Assembly (NCBI GenBank): GCA_031289325.1
Contig: JAITPS010000115.1
Location: 1-25,392, forward strand
DNA: 25,392 nucleotides
Source of the DNA: Candidatus Methanovirga meridionalis
GTDB lineage: Archaea; Methanobacteriota; Methanobacteria; Methanobacteriales; Methanobacteriaceae
Direction: 5' to 3'
Part shown: positions 15,100 through 24,189 of the stretch, one piece after another
Layout of the letters: each line of letters starts with the position of its first letter
Position numbering within the stretch: the stretch's first letter is position 1
Notes under the pieces: generated by a model
Databases searched by the model: none
What the model was told of the DNA's origin: nothing
The model's input: the letters and a program-made list of their open reading frames with translations, nothing else
Program-made: the position numbers and the translations under genes

Positions 15100-16404
15100 T
15101 TATCCAATAACTTTTAAATTTTTAGATAATATCTTAGGAATAACAAATGAACCTTTCTGTTTTAAATCAGATTTTAATCCTTGACAATTAGAAAGACAGT
15201 CAAAAATATTGCCAACAACCATAGCTTTCTTAACTGGTTTAGTAATATCACCATTTTCAATTAAAAAAGAGTTATTGGACTCAACAGAAAAATCTCCAGA
15301 AATAGGGTTGGCAGTATGTGCTCCAAGAACATCAGTTAATAAAAATCCTTTATCAATTTCTGAGATATCAATACTATTTTTAAAGTTAAAAACAACATTA
15401 GAATGTGAAGTTAGTGGGGTGGAGGAATATTCTCTAAAGCCATTACCAGTACTTTCAACACCAGATTTATTTGCAGAGTATATATCATAAATAAAGTTTT
15501 TTAAGATTCCATCTTTAACTAAAGTTGTTCTTTGCGAAGATGTTCCTTCTCCATCACTAATAGATGAATTAAGACCATTAGGATATCTACCGTCATCATA
15601 AACACTTAAATCTTCACTTACAATTTTAGTGTCTACTTTATCTTTTAGTATGGATCTTGATCTACGAACGTTATCTCCATTAAACCCAAAAATAAACGGA
15701 TTTAAAAGTCCTGATGCTGCAGAATAATCTAATATAACATCTACACTATTTATATCAATTTTTACTCCGCTTATAGAATCTTTAGCTATTTTGCAAACAT
15801 CTTCTCCTAATTTTTCACCATCTAAATCAAAGATGCATGAAGAAATAGAATCATAAGCCGTTGATTTTTCACTGCTTTTATAAGCATTAACTGCAAGACC
15901 TCCATAAAACATAGAAGAAGAGTTTTCAACAGATAAATCATTAGAATTTAAAATAATATTATGATTAAAATCTGCAGAGAAACTTGCTGAAGTAGATTCA
16001 CATTTTTCAGCTTGAACAGTATTTAAAACAGTGTTTATAAAGTCTGTAGCTATATCCAAATTAAAGCCTTGTTTAAATCTATGATCAAATATTCTTTCAA
16101 CTTTTTTATACTGTTGATTTTCTGCAAATGAGAAATCTTTATCTGTTTCATTAGATTTAGAATTTGCAAATGCGTTTTCACATATTTTAGGTATTTTTGT
16201 TGGGTCTGTTGTATATGCAAAACCTATTTTGTTATTTTTAATAACTCTAATTCCAATCCCAAAAGTATTTTCTTTTTTAGCAAAATTCAAAATCGATTTT
16301 TCACTATTTAATTCTATACTTTCAGACTTTTCGATGAAAATTTCAAAATCATCTCCATGCTTTTTTAAATGTTTAGTTGCTTCTTCTGCTAATTCATGTA
16401 ACAT
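15100..16404 (-). CDS. pmbA: TldE/PmbA-like protein of the TldD protease family
   Basis: The 434-residue protein belongs to the TldD/PmbA (peptidase U62) family. It shows ENTFGIGIRVIKNNKIGFAYT near 45-70, then a C-terminal half with LLNPFIFGFNGDNVRRSRS, DDGRYPNGLNSSISDGEGTSSQRT, STGNGFR and FSVESNNSFLIENGDITKPVK. TldD and TldE form a heterodimeric metalloprotease; TldD carries the HExxxH zinc motif. That motif is absent here, so this is the TldE/PmbA-type partner, whose TldD must lie elsewhere. The ATG at 16404 is chosen over the in-frame GTG at 16413, because that GTG forms part of the ribosome site AGGGTGATT. It follows hypD by 28 nt on the same strand. Confidence 0.9.
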   Translation of the reverse strand: MLHELAEEATKHLKKHGDDFEIFIEKSESIELNSEKSILNFAKKENTFGIGIRVIKNNKIGFAYTTDPTKIPKICENAFANSKSNETDKDFSFAENQQYKKVERIFDHRFKQGFNLDIATDFINTVLNTVQAEKCESTSASFSADFNHNIILNSNDLSVENSSSMFYGGLAVNAYKSSEKSTAYDSISSCIFDLDGEKLGEDVCKIAKDSISGVKIDINSVDVILDYSAASGLLNPFIFGFNGDNVRRSRSILKDKVDTKIVSEDLSVYDDGRYPNGLNSSISDGEGTSSQRTTLVKDGILKNFIYDIYSANKSGVESTGNGFREYSSTPLTSHSNVVFNFKNSIDISEIDKGFLLTDVLGAHTANPISGDFSVESNNSFLIENGDITKPVKKAMVVGNIFDCLSNCQGLKSDLKQKGSFVIPKILSKNLKVIG

Positions 16405-16432
16405 ATTAATCACCCTAATTATATTTATTTCC

Positions 16433-17476
16433 CTAAATACTGTATCTATGAGATATATTGCATGTTCCTTCTTTACTCACCATGCATGCTCCTATTGGAT
16501 GGGCTGGATTACATTCTTTTCTAAAAAGTTTGCAATCTTCTGGTTTTGCAACCCCTCTAAGGATAGGTCCACATATACAACCTTTTGGTGCTTCTTTAAC
16601 CTCTTTAACCTCTATATCAAACTTTTCTCTTGCATTGAACTGAGCAAATTCATCTCTAATTTCAAGTATAGAATTAGGAATTTTTGGAAAACCTCTCCAC
16701 TCTCTACTTTCTACTTTAAACACTTCTTCAATAGCAAGTTGTGCCATTTGATTTCCTTCATCTCTAACCGCACGATTATATTCATTATCTATTTTAGCTT
16801 CACCATTTTTCATTTGTCTTAAAATCATATAAATTCCAATTAAAATATCTAAAGGATTGAAACCTGCCATAACTTGAGGAATATTATATTCATTTGAGAA
16901 TACTTCAAATGGTTTTAGACCAATAATTGTTCCAACATGACCTGGTTCAATCAAAGCATCTAAATTAGTTTGACCTGACTTAATAAGAAACTTTAAAGCA
17001 GGAGGTATTCTTCTATGTGAAGATAAAACAGAGAAGTTTTCTGGTGGAGTTGATAAAATTTCACAAGCGGTTGTTGGTGCTGTAGTTTCAAATCCTGCAG
17101 CTATAAAAACCACTTCATTGTCGATTTCACGAGCAAGTTCAACAGCATTAGCTATTCCGTACACTACTCTTACATCACCTCCTTCTGATTTAGCATCAGC
17201 AAGAGAATGATTTGAACCTGGAACCTTAAGCATATCTCCGAATGTTGTTATAGTCACTCCTTTATCTATAAGTTCTAATGATTCATCAATTTCTCTTGAT
17301 GGTACACAACATACAGGACAACCAGGTCCAGCTATAACTTCAACTTCCTTTGGAAGCAAGGTTCTTAATCCATTTTCCATAATGGTATGTTCATGAGATC
17401 CACACACATGCATAATCTTAACTGGAGCAGAAATTTGATTTATTTTATTAATTATCTCTTTAGAAAGGTTTTTCAT
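16433..17476 (-). CDS. hypD: Hydrogenase maturation factor HypD
   Basis: The 347-residue iron-sulfur protein acts with HypC and HypE to build the Fe(CN)2CO unit of [NiFe]-hydrogenases. Conserved features are VCGSHEHT (C25), GPGCPVCCVP (C53, C56), GDMLKVPGS, IAAGFETTAPTTA and SSHRRIPPAL. The C-terminal cysteine set sits at 300, 302, 315, 322, 331 and 339, which includes the ligands of the [4Fe-4S] cluster. All family-defining residues are present and the length is normal. It is the first gene of a two-gene unit with pmbA. No hypC or hypE is nearby, as is common in methanogens. A hydrogenotrophic lifestyle with several [NiFe]-hydrogenases is implied. Confidence 0.97.
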   Translation of the reverse strand: MKNLSKEIINKINQISAPVKIMHVCGSHEHTIMENGLRTLLPKEVEVIAGPGCPVCCVPSREIDESLELIDKGVTITTFGDMLKVPGSNHSLADAKSEGGDVRVVYGIANAVELAREIDNEVVFIAAGFETTAPTTACEILSTPPENFSVLSSHRRIPPALKFLIKSGQTNLDALIEPGHVGTIIGLKPFEVFSNEYNIPQVMAGFNPLDILIGIYMILRQMKNGEAKIDNEYNRAVRDEGNQMAQLAIEEVFKVESREWRGFPKIPNSILEIRDEFAQFNAREKFDIEVKEVKEAPKGCICGPILRGVAKPEDCKLFRKECNPAHPIGACMVSKEGTCNISHRYSI

Positions 17477-17554
17477 ACTAACACTTATTGAATATTTATT
17501 TAATAAAATTATTTACAATGGTAATCAATCATTTTTATAATATTTTATATATAA

Positions 17555-18047
17555 TGTATGGGGATAAGATTTGTAAGTAAAAAAAACTTCGTTTTTCTAA
17601 TTAAACAATTTCAACAATAAAATTTTTTAAATTAGGTCTTAAACATTAAAATTTTTAATTAAAAAAATCATAATTATTATTTTTAAAAACAAAGAATAAA
17701 TTCTTCTATATTTGTTTTGATAAAGTTCTTAATAAATAACTTTTTTAAAAATAAATATTATTAAAACATATTGTAGTAATTTTGATAAGGTTCTTAATAA
17801 ATAGTTTTTTTAAAAATAAATATTATTAAAACATATTTATTTAAAATTAATTATATTAGTTAAAATAAGTTTATAGCATTTAATTTTTTAAATTATAGGT
17901 TTTTATAAATTAATATTTAAAATTAAGTAATTTAATAAAAAATATTTAAAATTATAGATTTTTATAAAATAATATTTAAAATTAAATAATTTAATAAGAA
18001 AATCATCATCTTAAAATTTAAGAATTTTTTTATAATGACTATATAAT
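17555..18047. repeat. Composite of modules C, A x2 and B, + orientation
   Basis: Most of the 674-nt gap between hypD and the next gene is a full composite. Module C is at about 17555-17710, with stem-loop AAAAAACTTCGTTTTTC at 17581-17597. Two module A copies start at 17714 and 17779 (65-bp step). Module B is at about 17844-18047, in which a central ~55-nt part is duplicated. It ends AATTTAAGAATTTTTTATAA then TGACTAT. Bases 17477-17554 hold the hypD upstream region; 18048-18150 show nothing recognisable. Confidence 0.8.
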
Positions 18048-18150
18048 AGTTTATATTCTAATAAAAAGTCTTGTATTTGGAAATTTAAATGTTATAATGT
18101 TGGGTTATAAGCTATATAATTATTTCAATGGATTTCAATAGAGATAAAAA

Positions 18151-19803
18151 TTAATTATGGTTTAATATTTCTATTTTACATTTTACATCTGTTATTATTC
18201 CATTTTTAATTGCTCTATCTTTAAATACTAAAGCAATTAAGGAAACATTCCTATCCTCATAAGGTAAGTAATACTCTTTTTCATGGATTTGTTTAAAACT
18301 TTCATTAATTAATGAATCTAATGACTTTTTCGGGTCTTCACTATATTTAATTTCAACAACGGCTACATGATCATCATTTTCTTCGATTACCGTATCGATT
18401 ATTCCATGACCTATGGTTTTTTCTCCATCGAATCTCATGCCCATTTCATCTAACCAAGTTAAAAAAATCGCTGAATATAGTTTCCATTTCTCGGTGTTTT
18501 CTTTACTTAATCTAAGACTGTAAGGTAATCTTGAAAGCTTTATCTTTAATTTCTTAGCTAACTTGTCACATTCACCATTTCTAATCCAGTCCCACATATC
18601 ATTTTGAAGATTATCAAATTCATCTTTAACATCTGCAAGATAAATATTTGTAAGATTATCCTTATAAGCCTGCCTGACCTCAAAATTAGGAATTCTAAGA
18701 CAATAATAAAACTCATCATTTTCAATGAATTCTTTTTCTATTGTTAAATAACCTGATTGAAAAAGTAAAGTTGTTTCATTAATATTGTTTGGATCGATGG
18801 CATCTAATTCTGTTGCTTTTAATACAGTTGGTTTAAAGTAATCTTTGGTTATTTTTCTTTTTTTAAATATTTCAGCTATGAATTTTGGTGTTCCAGTTGA
18901 AAACCAAAAACTTTGAAATTTTTTTTGAGATAATCCGCGAAGAGTAGAGTTAGGATTAAAAACATTGTTTACTCCATCCCAACTATAACCATCATAAAAA
19001 TAATTAATTTTATCTAAGGTTTCTTCATAAGTGTAGTTATTTTTATCTGCCATAACCTGTATATGATCACCATAATAATTTTTCAGTTCATTGTGTGTCA
19101 TGCCACAAATTGTAGAGTAATCATCATCTAAGGTAAGTTCAGTTAGGTTATTAAATTTAGAAAATATTGATGTTTTTGTGAATTTACTAATTCCAGTAAC
19201 AAAAACAAACTTAATATACTCCTCTGATGTTTTTAAAACATTATAAAAATTTTGTAATATTTCTCTGTTTTCATTAGCTAACTTATTATTAGTTATTTTA
19301 TTGATTATAGGTGCATCATATTCATCAATTAAAACAACGACTTTATTATTTTTATTTTTATATAGATTATAGATTAATTTTGAGAATTTAAAAACATAAG
19401 TCCCATTTTCTCCTAAATCAATATCTTTCATGGATGCAATGAAGTCAATTCTATTTAAAATTTCCTCTTTTAATTCTTTAGAACTTGTACTAAGCATATC
19501 ACTCATAGATATTCTTATAACAGGATATTTTTCATTCCAATCCCAATTATTATAAATATAAGTATTTTTAAATAATTCTTTTTTCCCTTGAAAAAAATTC
19601 TCTAAAGTTGAAATAAGTAAGGTTTTTCCAAATCTTCTTGGTCGAGAAAGAAAATAATAAGTCTCACCATGATCCATCATTTTCTTTATAAACAGTGTCT
19701 TATCAACATAGATCTTATTTTGTTCAATTAAACTACTAAAATTAGCAATTCCCAAAGATAATTTTCCCCTAATATCTTCTTCCATGTTTTTCTTAATCTC
19801 CAT
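18151..19803 (-). CDS. AAA-ATPase-like / PD-(D/E)XK nuclease-like protein (DUF1703 type)
   Basis: The 550-residue protein has an N-terminal AAA-ATPase_like domain with FSSLIEQNKIYVDKT (22-36), a Walker A-like RPRRFGKT (54-61) and Walker B VVVLIDEYD (155-163). The middle region contains the family's GMTHNELKNYY and YFYDGYSWDG. The C-terminal PDDEXK_9-type domain shows D470, E484-x-K486 and Q505, a complete PD-(D/E)XK core. Such proteins occur in many variable copies in gut anaerobes and methanogens. Their function is not established; a role linked to mobile DNA or defence is speculation. ATG at 19803 is preferred to the adjacent TTG at 19806. No good ribosome site is seen. Repeats flank the gene on both sides. 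Confidence 0.88.
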   Translation of the reverse strand: MEIKKNMEEDIRGKLSLGIANFSSLIEQNKIYVDKTLFIKKMMDHGETYYFLSRPRRFGKTLLISTLENFFQGKKELFKNTYIYNNWDWNEKYPVIRISMSDMLSTSSKELKEEILNRIDFIASMKDIDLGENGTYVFKFSKLIYNLYKNKNNKVVVLIDEYDAPIINKITNNKLANENREILQNFYNVLKTSEEYIKFVFVTGISKFTKTSIFSKFNNLTELTLDDDYSTICGMTHNELKNYYGDHIQVMADKNNYTYEETLDKINYFYDGYSWDGVNNVFNPNSTLRGLSQKKFQSFWFSTGTPKFIAEIFKKRKITKDYFKPTVLKATELDAIDPNNINETTLLFQSGYLTIEKEFIENDEFYYCLRIPNFEVRQAYKDNLTNIYLADVKDEFDNLQNDMWDWIRNGECDKLAKKLKIKLSRLPYSLRLSKENTEKWKLYSAIFLTWLDEMGMRFDGEKTIGHGIIDTVIEENDDHVAVVEIKYSEDPKKSLDSLINESFKQIHEKEYYLPYEDRNVSLIALVFKDRAIKNGIITDVKCKIEILNHN

Positions 19804-19920
19804 CAAGTTATTATAATGCTAATAAATTAGCTTTAAACTTTTAATTTTCAAAATTGTTTAATAAAGTTTATTCATTTAGGATTAAATAGCTTATTTTATT
19901 TATTTTTTAAAACTAATACA

Positions 19921-20250
19921 GTCGTTATGGTAAAATTCTTAAATTTTAAAATGATAATTGTTTTTATTAAATTATAGTCATTATGGAAAAGTTTTTAAAT
20001 TTTAAAATGATAATTGTTTTTATTAAATTATAATTATTATGGTAAAGTTTTTAAATTTTTAAATTTTAAATAATAAATTCTTTTATTAACTTATTTAATT
20101 TTAAATATTATCTTATAAAAATCTATAATTTTAAGTTTTAAATAATATAAATATATTTTAATTAATATAAATAATTTTAATTTAATATCTTTTAATAATA
20201 TTTATTTTTAAAAAAATTATTTATCAAGAACTTTATCAAAACTACCATAT
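19921..20250 (-). repeat. Inverted composite: module A, B and tripled B end
   Basis: In the 675-nt gap, the reverse complement of the A-B composite is present. Reading on the + strand, three copies of the 56-bp B end start at 19921, 19977 and 20033, the first two nearly identical. They are followed by the rest of module B (to about 20175) and one inverted module A (about 20180-20250, with ATCAAGAACTTTATCAAAAC). Bases 19804-19920 and 20251-20478 show only AT-rich sequence. Confidence 0.85.
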
Positions 20251-20478
20251 TTTTAATTTTAAAAAAATTAATTTTAAAAAAATTAGAAGTAAGAATTTTT
20301 GTATTATCCTCCACTTCAAAATTTCTACCAGTTGTCATGTAATATAATATCTGATTTCATTATTTATAAAAATTTTGGGAAAAATTTTTGGATATTAAGA
20401 TATAATATAATAATAAGTTTTAAATATTTATGACATTTTAATATTTTAAATTTTATTAATTTATAATTATTTCATTAA

Positions 20479-21261
20479 ATGATAAATATGGTTAAGGAAA
20501 CTTTAGATATATTCAATTTATGGTGTCCTATTTGTGGTATGAGGCTCCTTGAAAAGATTATAGGAAATTGTAAATTTATTTATTGTGAGGATATTTATCA
20601 ATGTGAGTATTATAAAGTAGATCCTCATGATTTTCAAGAGAATGTAAATGCTTTTAACAAATTTAAAGAATTTATTGATAGAGAAAAAGAAAAAAAAGAG
20701 ATCTCATTTAAATCTACCTTGCTTAATAGGACAAATAATCAAGATACAGAAATTTATATTATAAACCATAATGAAAACAAACTTAATGAAAACAAAATTT
20801 ATAGCCAAAAAACAGATAAAAATGATATAAATTTAGTGATTGATCTATTAAAAGATAATAAAAAAGACAAATCTAAGATTGAAGTTTATAGGGAGGAAAG
20901 TAGATATAAGAAAGCATTACAAAAAAGTACTATTTCTAAAAAAAGGTTGCATAGAGAAATAAATAGGAATAAAAGATTTAAAAATAGAGAATTTGAAAAG
21001 AAAGAAAAATTAAAAAGGGAAGAAGAGCTTAAACGAAATAAAACAAAAAAAATCTTTAAAGAAAAATATCTGAGTCTTTTTGGTGAAGATTTATTAAAAA
21101 TTGAAAATATAAGTAATAAATATTTTTCTGATTATGAACTTAAAATAGGTAAATTATTATATAAAAATCAACAATTAGAAGCTAAAAAAGAAGAAGACAA
21201 TAAAATGAAAGAAAAGATTAATGAAGAGCATCAAAAATTTGTTAGGAAGTATGAATTCTAA
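20479..21261 (+). CDS. Unknown protein: Cys-rich N terminus, Lys/Glu-rich helical body
   Basis: I do not recognise the family. The 260-residue protein starts with a probable zinc-ribbon-like segment, WCPICGM (C16, C19), C31, C36 and C42. A linker of low complexity (about 70-140) follows, then a highly charged region (about 145-255) rich in Lys, Arg and Glu, predicted to be long helix or coiled coil (for example EKKEKLKREEELKRNKTKK). The net charge is strongly positive, so nucleic-acid binding is possible. The start could be ATG 20479 or ATG 20488; no Shine-Dalgarno distinguishes them. It stands alone between repeat-rich spacers. Confidence 0.7.
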   Translation: MINMVKETLDIFNLWCPICGMRLLEKIIGNCKFIYCEDIYQCEYYKVDPHDFQENVNAFNKFKEFIDREKEKKEISFKSTLLNRTNNQDTEIYIINHNENKLNENKIYSQKTDKNDINLVIDLLKDNKKDKSKIEVYREESRYKKALQKSTISKKRLHREINRNKRFKNREFEKKEKLKREEELKRNKTKKIFKEKYLSLFGEDLLKIENISNKYFSDYELKIGKLLYKNQQLEAKKEEDNKMKEKINEEHQKFVRKYEF

Positions 21262-21276
21262 TTATTAATCACTTTT

Positions 21277-21338
21277 TTTATTTATCTAATAATAGTTAAG
21301 AACTTAATTTATTTATCTAATAATAGTTAAGAACTTAA
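21277..21338. repeat. Perfect 31-bp tandem duplication
   Basis: Bases 21277-21307 and 21308-21338 are identical. The unit contains ATAATAGTTAAGAACTTAA, in which GTTAAGAACTTAA is close to self-complementary. It starts 16 nt after the stop of the preceding gene, so it may sit in that gene's 3' end or terminator. Confidence 0.92.
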
Positions 21339-21681
21339 TATTAATATTACAATAAACATGTTTTTCACAATAATAAATTTATAACTGTTAATATGATTAT
21401 TTAAATATTTAAAACTAATAAATTATATAAAATAATATTTTTAAAGCTAACAACAGCGATATAATTATTTTAAAGAGAATATATTATAAAAAACATTACT
21501 TAATACAGTATAATAAGTAAATACAATAATAAACCCTTCCAGTTAAGTTTTTGATAGGTCAAATATTACAAAATTATAAAAATTATTCTTCTCAGGAATG
21601 TTTCAATGGTAAAGATTTTAGTAGTGTTGAATATGACATAATTTAGTTAAGTTTTTTATAAAAATTATAATAATTATTTGT
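21339..21681. other. AT-rich spacer, no gene seen
   Basis: No coding frame or member of the A/B/C repeat family is recognised. The phrase AGTTAAGTTTTT occurs twice (about 21541 and 21646). The spacer separates the 3' ends of two convergent units. Confidence 0.5.
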
Positions 21682-22560
21682 CTATATTCTATCCAAATAA
21701 ATTAAAATTCCCTTATTTTTATAGTGATTAAAGAGTTTTAATCCCCATTGAATTCCTTTTATTGATTTATCTAAAAGGAGATTTGAATCATCATAGTGAC
21801 CATCCTTAAAGAATAAGTTTAATGAGGAGAATTTAGATGAATTTGTTAGGAAAATCTCTAAATCTAAGTTAATTTTCCAAAATCTTATTTTATCTCTTTT
21901 AATTAAAATTTTAATCTCTTTTTTATAATTTTTAAATATGAGATTAAATATTTCTTCATTTGCTATAATTTTTAGGGTGGATTTATTTTTAATTGTAGAT
22001 TTAAATATACCATCTAAATGAGGTTTTGAAAATATTGGCATTATTATATTTAAATCCTCTGAAGATCTAATTAATTTTAAATATTCGTTTAGTGGCTTTA
22101 TCAAATCATTATTTGTTGAATGATAATACATTCCATCTTTTAAAAAATATACATGATTTAAGAATTCGGATGGTATTTGTTTAAGATTATGAGTAGTCCA
22201 AAAATTATGTTTTTTAAAGATATATACATTTTCAATTAATTTTAAGAATATTATAGCCATTATACTGCCTTTTGATGTTAAATAAAATGTTTTATTTGCT
22301 CTTTTAATTAAGCCCATAATTTCCAATTGCCTCACAGAATTTAAAATATACGGTGAAGGCTTTTTAATTTTGTTTTTTAAGGTTTCAACATTATTTAAAT
22401 CGCTTTTATTTAGATATAATTGCAATAATATCTTCGATCGTGATTCTGAAGAAATTACAGTTCTAAGCTCTTGAAAATTAGAAAAATCAAAAGGTTCTTC
22501 TTTTAATCCATCTAAGTTCAAATCATTACATTTTTCATTACTATTCATTATTTCAGCCAT
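21682..22560 (-). CDS. FilR1-like winged-helix regulator (DUF1724 family), second of tandem pair
   Basis: The 292-residue protein has an N-terminal winged-helix domain (about 33-100: ESRSKILLQLYL through SVRQLEIMGLIKRANKTFYLTSKG) and a C-terminal effector-type domain (about 130-288: MYYHSTNNDLIKPLNEYLKL, LNIIMPIFSKPHLDGIFKS, LNLFFKDGHYDDSNLLL, SIKGIQWGLKLFNHY). This layout matches the archaeal COG4742/FilR1 family, named after a Methanothrix regulator of methanogenesis; the ligand is unknown here. The ATG at 22560 is preceded by GTGAT. It lies 24 nt after the paralogous gene and probably shares its transcript. Confidence 0.82.
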   Translation of the reverse strand: MAEIMNSNEKCNDLNLDGLKEEPFDFSNFQELRTVISSESRSKILLQLYLNKSDLNNVETLKNKIKKPSPYILNSVRQLEIMGLIKRANKTFYLTSKGSIMAIIFLKLIENVYIFKKHNFWTTHNLKQIPSEFLNHVYFLKDGMYYHSTNNDLIKPLNEYLKLIRSSEDLNIIMPIFSKPHLDGIFKSTIKNKSTLKIIANEEIFNLIFKNYKKEIKILIKRDKIRFWKINLDLEIFLTNSSKFSSLNLFFKDGHYDDSNLLLDKSIKGIQWGLKLFNHYKNKGILIYLDRI

Positions 22561-22584
22561 ATTATCACATTCACTCTACATTGA

Positions 22585-23511
22585 TTAAGAAGAACCATAT
22601 ATTTTATTAAATAATTCCTCTCCCCATTTAATGGCATTTTCATTTGTAGAAAATAAAATTCTGTTCTGATCAAAACTATTGTCCTCTTTAAAAAGTCCTA
22701 AATATATAAATTCAGTGGATCCAATTAAAAATAAATTTTTATTAATTTTTAATTTTTTTAAATTTAAATTCTTATTTTTCAAACCTTTATTAATAATTTC
22801 ATCCCCTATCAATCCTTTAAAAATAAAATGAATATCTTTAGATAATAATAAACGAATATTTACAGAATTCTTTATCAGGTCTTGAAAAATAACAGGATAG
22901 TCAGGATGAATAAAATTGAACACACAATAAATATCTTTAGAATTTAAAATAGAATCAATTATAGTGTTATGAACTTTATACACATCAGTTAATGAAGATT
23001 CAATTATTTTAGAATTATCTAAAGACACAATGTCCTTTAAGAACTCATCATCTATTTCCTCAAATTTATGGGCATTGAAAAAATCAAAAAACTTATTTAT
23101 CATATTTATAGATCTGTTAAATTCAATTATTTCTTTAAAGAAGATCTTTGTTAAATTATTAAGAACATATCCATGATAATTGGATTGGAGAAAACCTTTT
23201 TCTTCAAGGTGCTTAATATTTAAAGAAATTGCACTGTAAGGTAGGTTTGTTTCTTTATGAATATCTTTAATTGGTTTAATAAAGTTAGCTATTGAATTTA
23301 TTATTTCCAATCTAATTTGCGAATTTGTTAAAAACTTTAAATCCTTTCTAACAAAATCAAATTTTTCTAACATCTCATCATTTTCATTTTTATTTAAATC
23401 AAATTTATTTAATAGTTTTAAGTCATCATCTTCAGATTTAACAGTATTGAATTCATTTAAAACTTTTATATTTTTAGTTTCGATATTAACACTCCCATAG
23501 TTTTTAGTCAA
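22585..23511 (-). CDS. FilR1-like winged-helix regulator (DUF1724 family), first of tandem pair
   Basis: The 308-residue paralogue of the next gene has a winged-helix domain at about 60-122 (SQIRLEIINSIANFIKPIKDIH through HLEEKGFLQSNYHGYVL) and the same C-terminal domain (DIYCVFNFIHPDYPVIFQDL, LGLFKEDNSFDQNRILF, AIKWGEELFNKIY). An N-terminal extension of about 55 residues carries three similar short motifs, VLNEFNTV (17-24), LLNKFDLN (33-40) and MLEKFDFV (47-54). The start is a TTG at 23511, because the next in-frame ATG is codon 47; a start there would remove the extension and leave the HTH intact. A TATA-like element lies 20-27 nt upstream. Function in gene regulation is inferred from domains. 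Confidence 0.8.
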   Translation of the reverse strand: MTKNYGSVNIETKNIKVLNEFNTVKSEDDDLKLLNKFDLNKNENDEMLEKFDFVRKDLKFLTNSQIRLEIINSIANFIKPIKDIHKETNLPYSAISLNIKHLEEKGFLQSNYHGYVLNNLTKIFFKEIIEFNRSINMINKFFDFFNAHKFEEIDDEFLKDIVSLDNSKIIESSLTDVYKVHNTIIDSILNSKDIYCVFNFIHPDYPVIFQDLIKNSVNIRLLLSKDIHFIFKGLIGDEIINKGLKNKNLNLKKLKINKNLFLIGSTEFIYLGLFKEDNSFDQNRILFSTNENAIKWGEELFNKIYGSS

Positions 23512-23530
23512 TAAAAAGTCATCAGAATAT

Positions 23531-23538
23531 TTTTATAT
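23531..23538 (-). promoter_or_regulatory. TATA-like box for the regulator pair
   Basis: On the minus strand the sequence reads ATATAAAA. It lies 20-27 nt before the TTG at 23511, predicting initiation at or just inside the annotated start. The first regulator is therefore either leaderless or starts further in. Confidence 0.4.
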
Positions 23539-23682
23539 GAAATAATAATATTTTGTTAATACTATTTTTATTACTTACTATATAAATGTTATGAATTAAA
23601 ACATAATTTTCATGAAAAAAATAATATAATAAAAGAAATAGATAATGTATGAGAAGTAGGTATTACAAATTTAAATGCTTGG

Positions 23683-23739
23683 TTTAATAGAAAAATTACC
23701 CTTTTAAAATTTAAGAACTTTTTCATAATCACTATAATT
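23683..23739. repeat. Module B 3' end, + orientation
   Basis: TTTAATAG then AAAATTTAAGAACTTTTTCATAATCACTATAATTA matches the end of module B seen at 14601-14630 and elsewhere. It is a solitary truncated copy in an 847-nt gap that otherwise holds the remnant and structured element listed separately. Confidence 0.7.
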
Positions 23740-23834
23740 AAAATGAGGTTCTGTAAAAGGAGGATGGAAATTTAGTGTTTAAACAAAAAAATTCAAATTA
23801 TATGTATATCATTAAATTTAGCCTATTTTCTTAG

Positions 23835-23939
23835 TTATCTAAAATCACGATCTTTCTCTTTTATAGTATTATTAACCTTCTTTTCATTTTCATTATTTTC
23901 AATTGCATTAGTTCTTTCCTGGTTATTATCATCTGATTA
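23835..23939 (-). pseudogene. Possible gene remnant
   Basis: On the minus strand an uninterrupted frame of about 34 codons between two stops reads as a charged, Asn/Glu/Lys-rich tail ending EKDRDFR, with no in-frame ATG. The composition differs from the surrounding AT-rich spacer and looks like the C-terminal end of a lost gene. It is too short to assign and could be chance. Confidence 0.2.
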
Positions 23940-23968
23940 ATCTATATAATTTCTATTTACTCTCAAGG

Positions 23969-24079
23969 TTGTCAAATTAAGAAAATTATTTTTTAAAAGT
24001 GTATTGAAATTAAAATGATGATTGTATAAACAATATTTTAGATAGAAACTTTAATTAAAAATTATTAAACTGATATCAT
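23969..24079. repeat. Structured inverted-repeat element, copy 2
   Basis: This segment aligns over its whole length with 343-456, including a long identical stretch beginning TTAAGAAAATTATTTTTTAA and the ATTGAAATTAAAAT part. The apical hairpin here is ATTGT-ATAA-ACAAT (24021-24034), against CTTGT-ATAA-ACAAG in copy 1, a C-G to A-T change that keeps pairing. The outer arms are less complementary than in copy 1. It lies about 280 nt upstream of the radical SAM gene. Confidence 0.75.
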
Positions 24080-24189
24080 TTGATAATTAGTACCATATTT
24101 TAATAATTATGAAGAAGTAGTACACTTTGTAATAAATACCTTTATATACTTAATTAGAGACAAATAAATTATTAAGATTTTTTAAATAT

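Noticed and set aside
15209..17000. Plus-strand open frames across the pmbA and hypD genes
   Set aside because: They lie opposite two well-identified genes and show no family features; they are antisense shadows.
23755..23834. Short gene after a strong AAAAGGAGGATGG sequence
   Set aside because: The ATG frame stops after three codons and a GTG frame gives only about 19 codons with no recognisable content.
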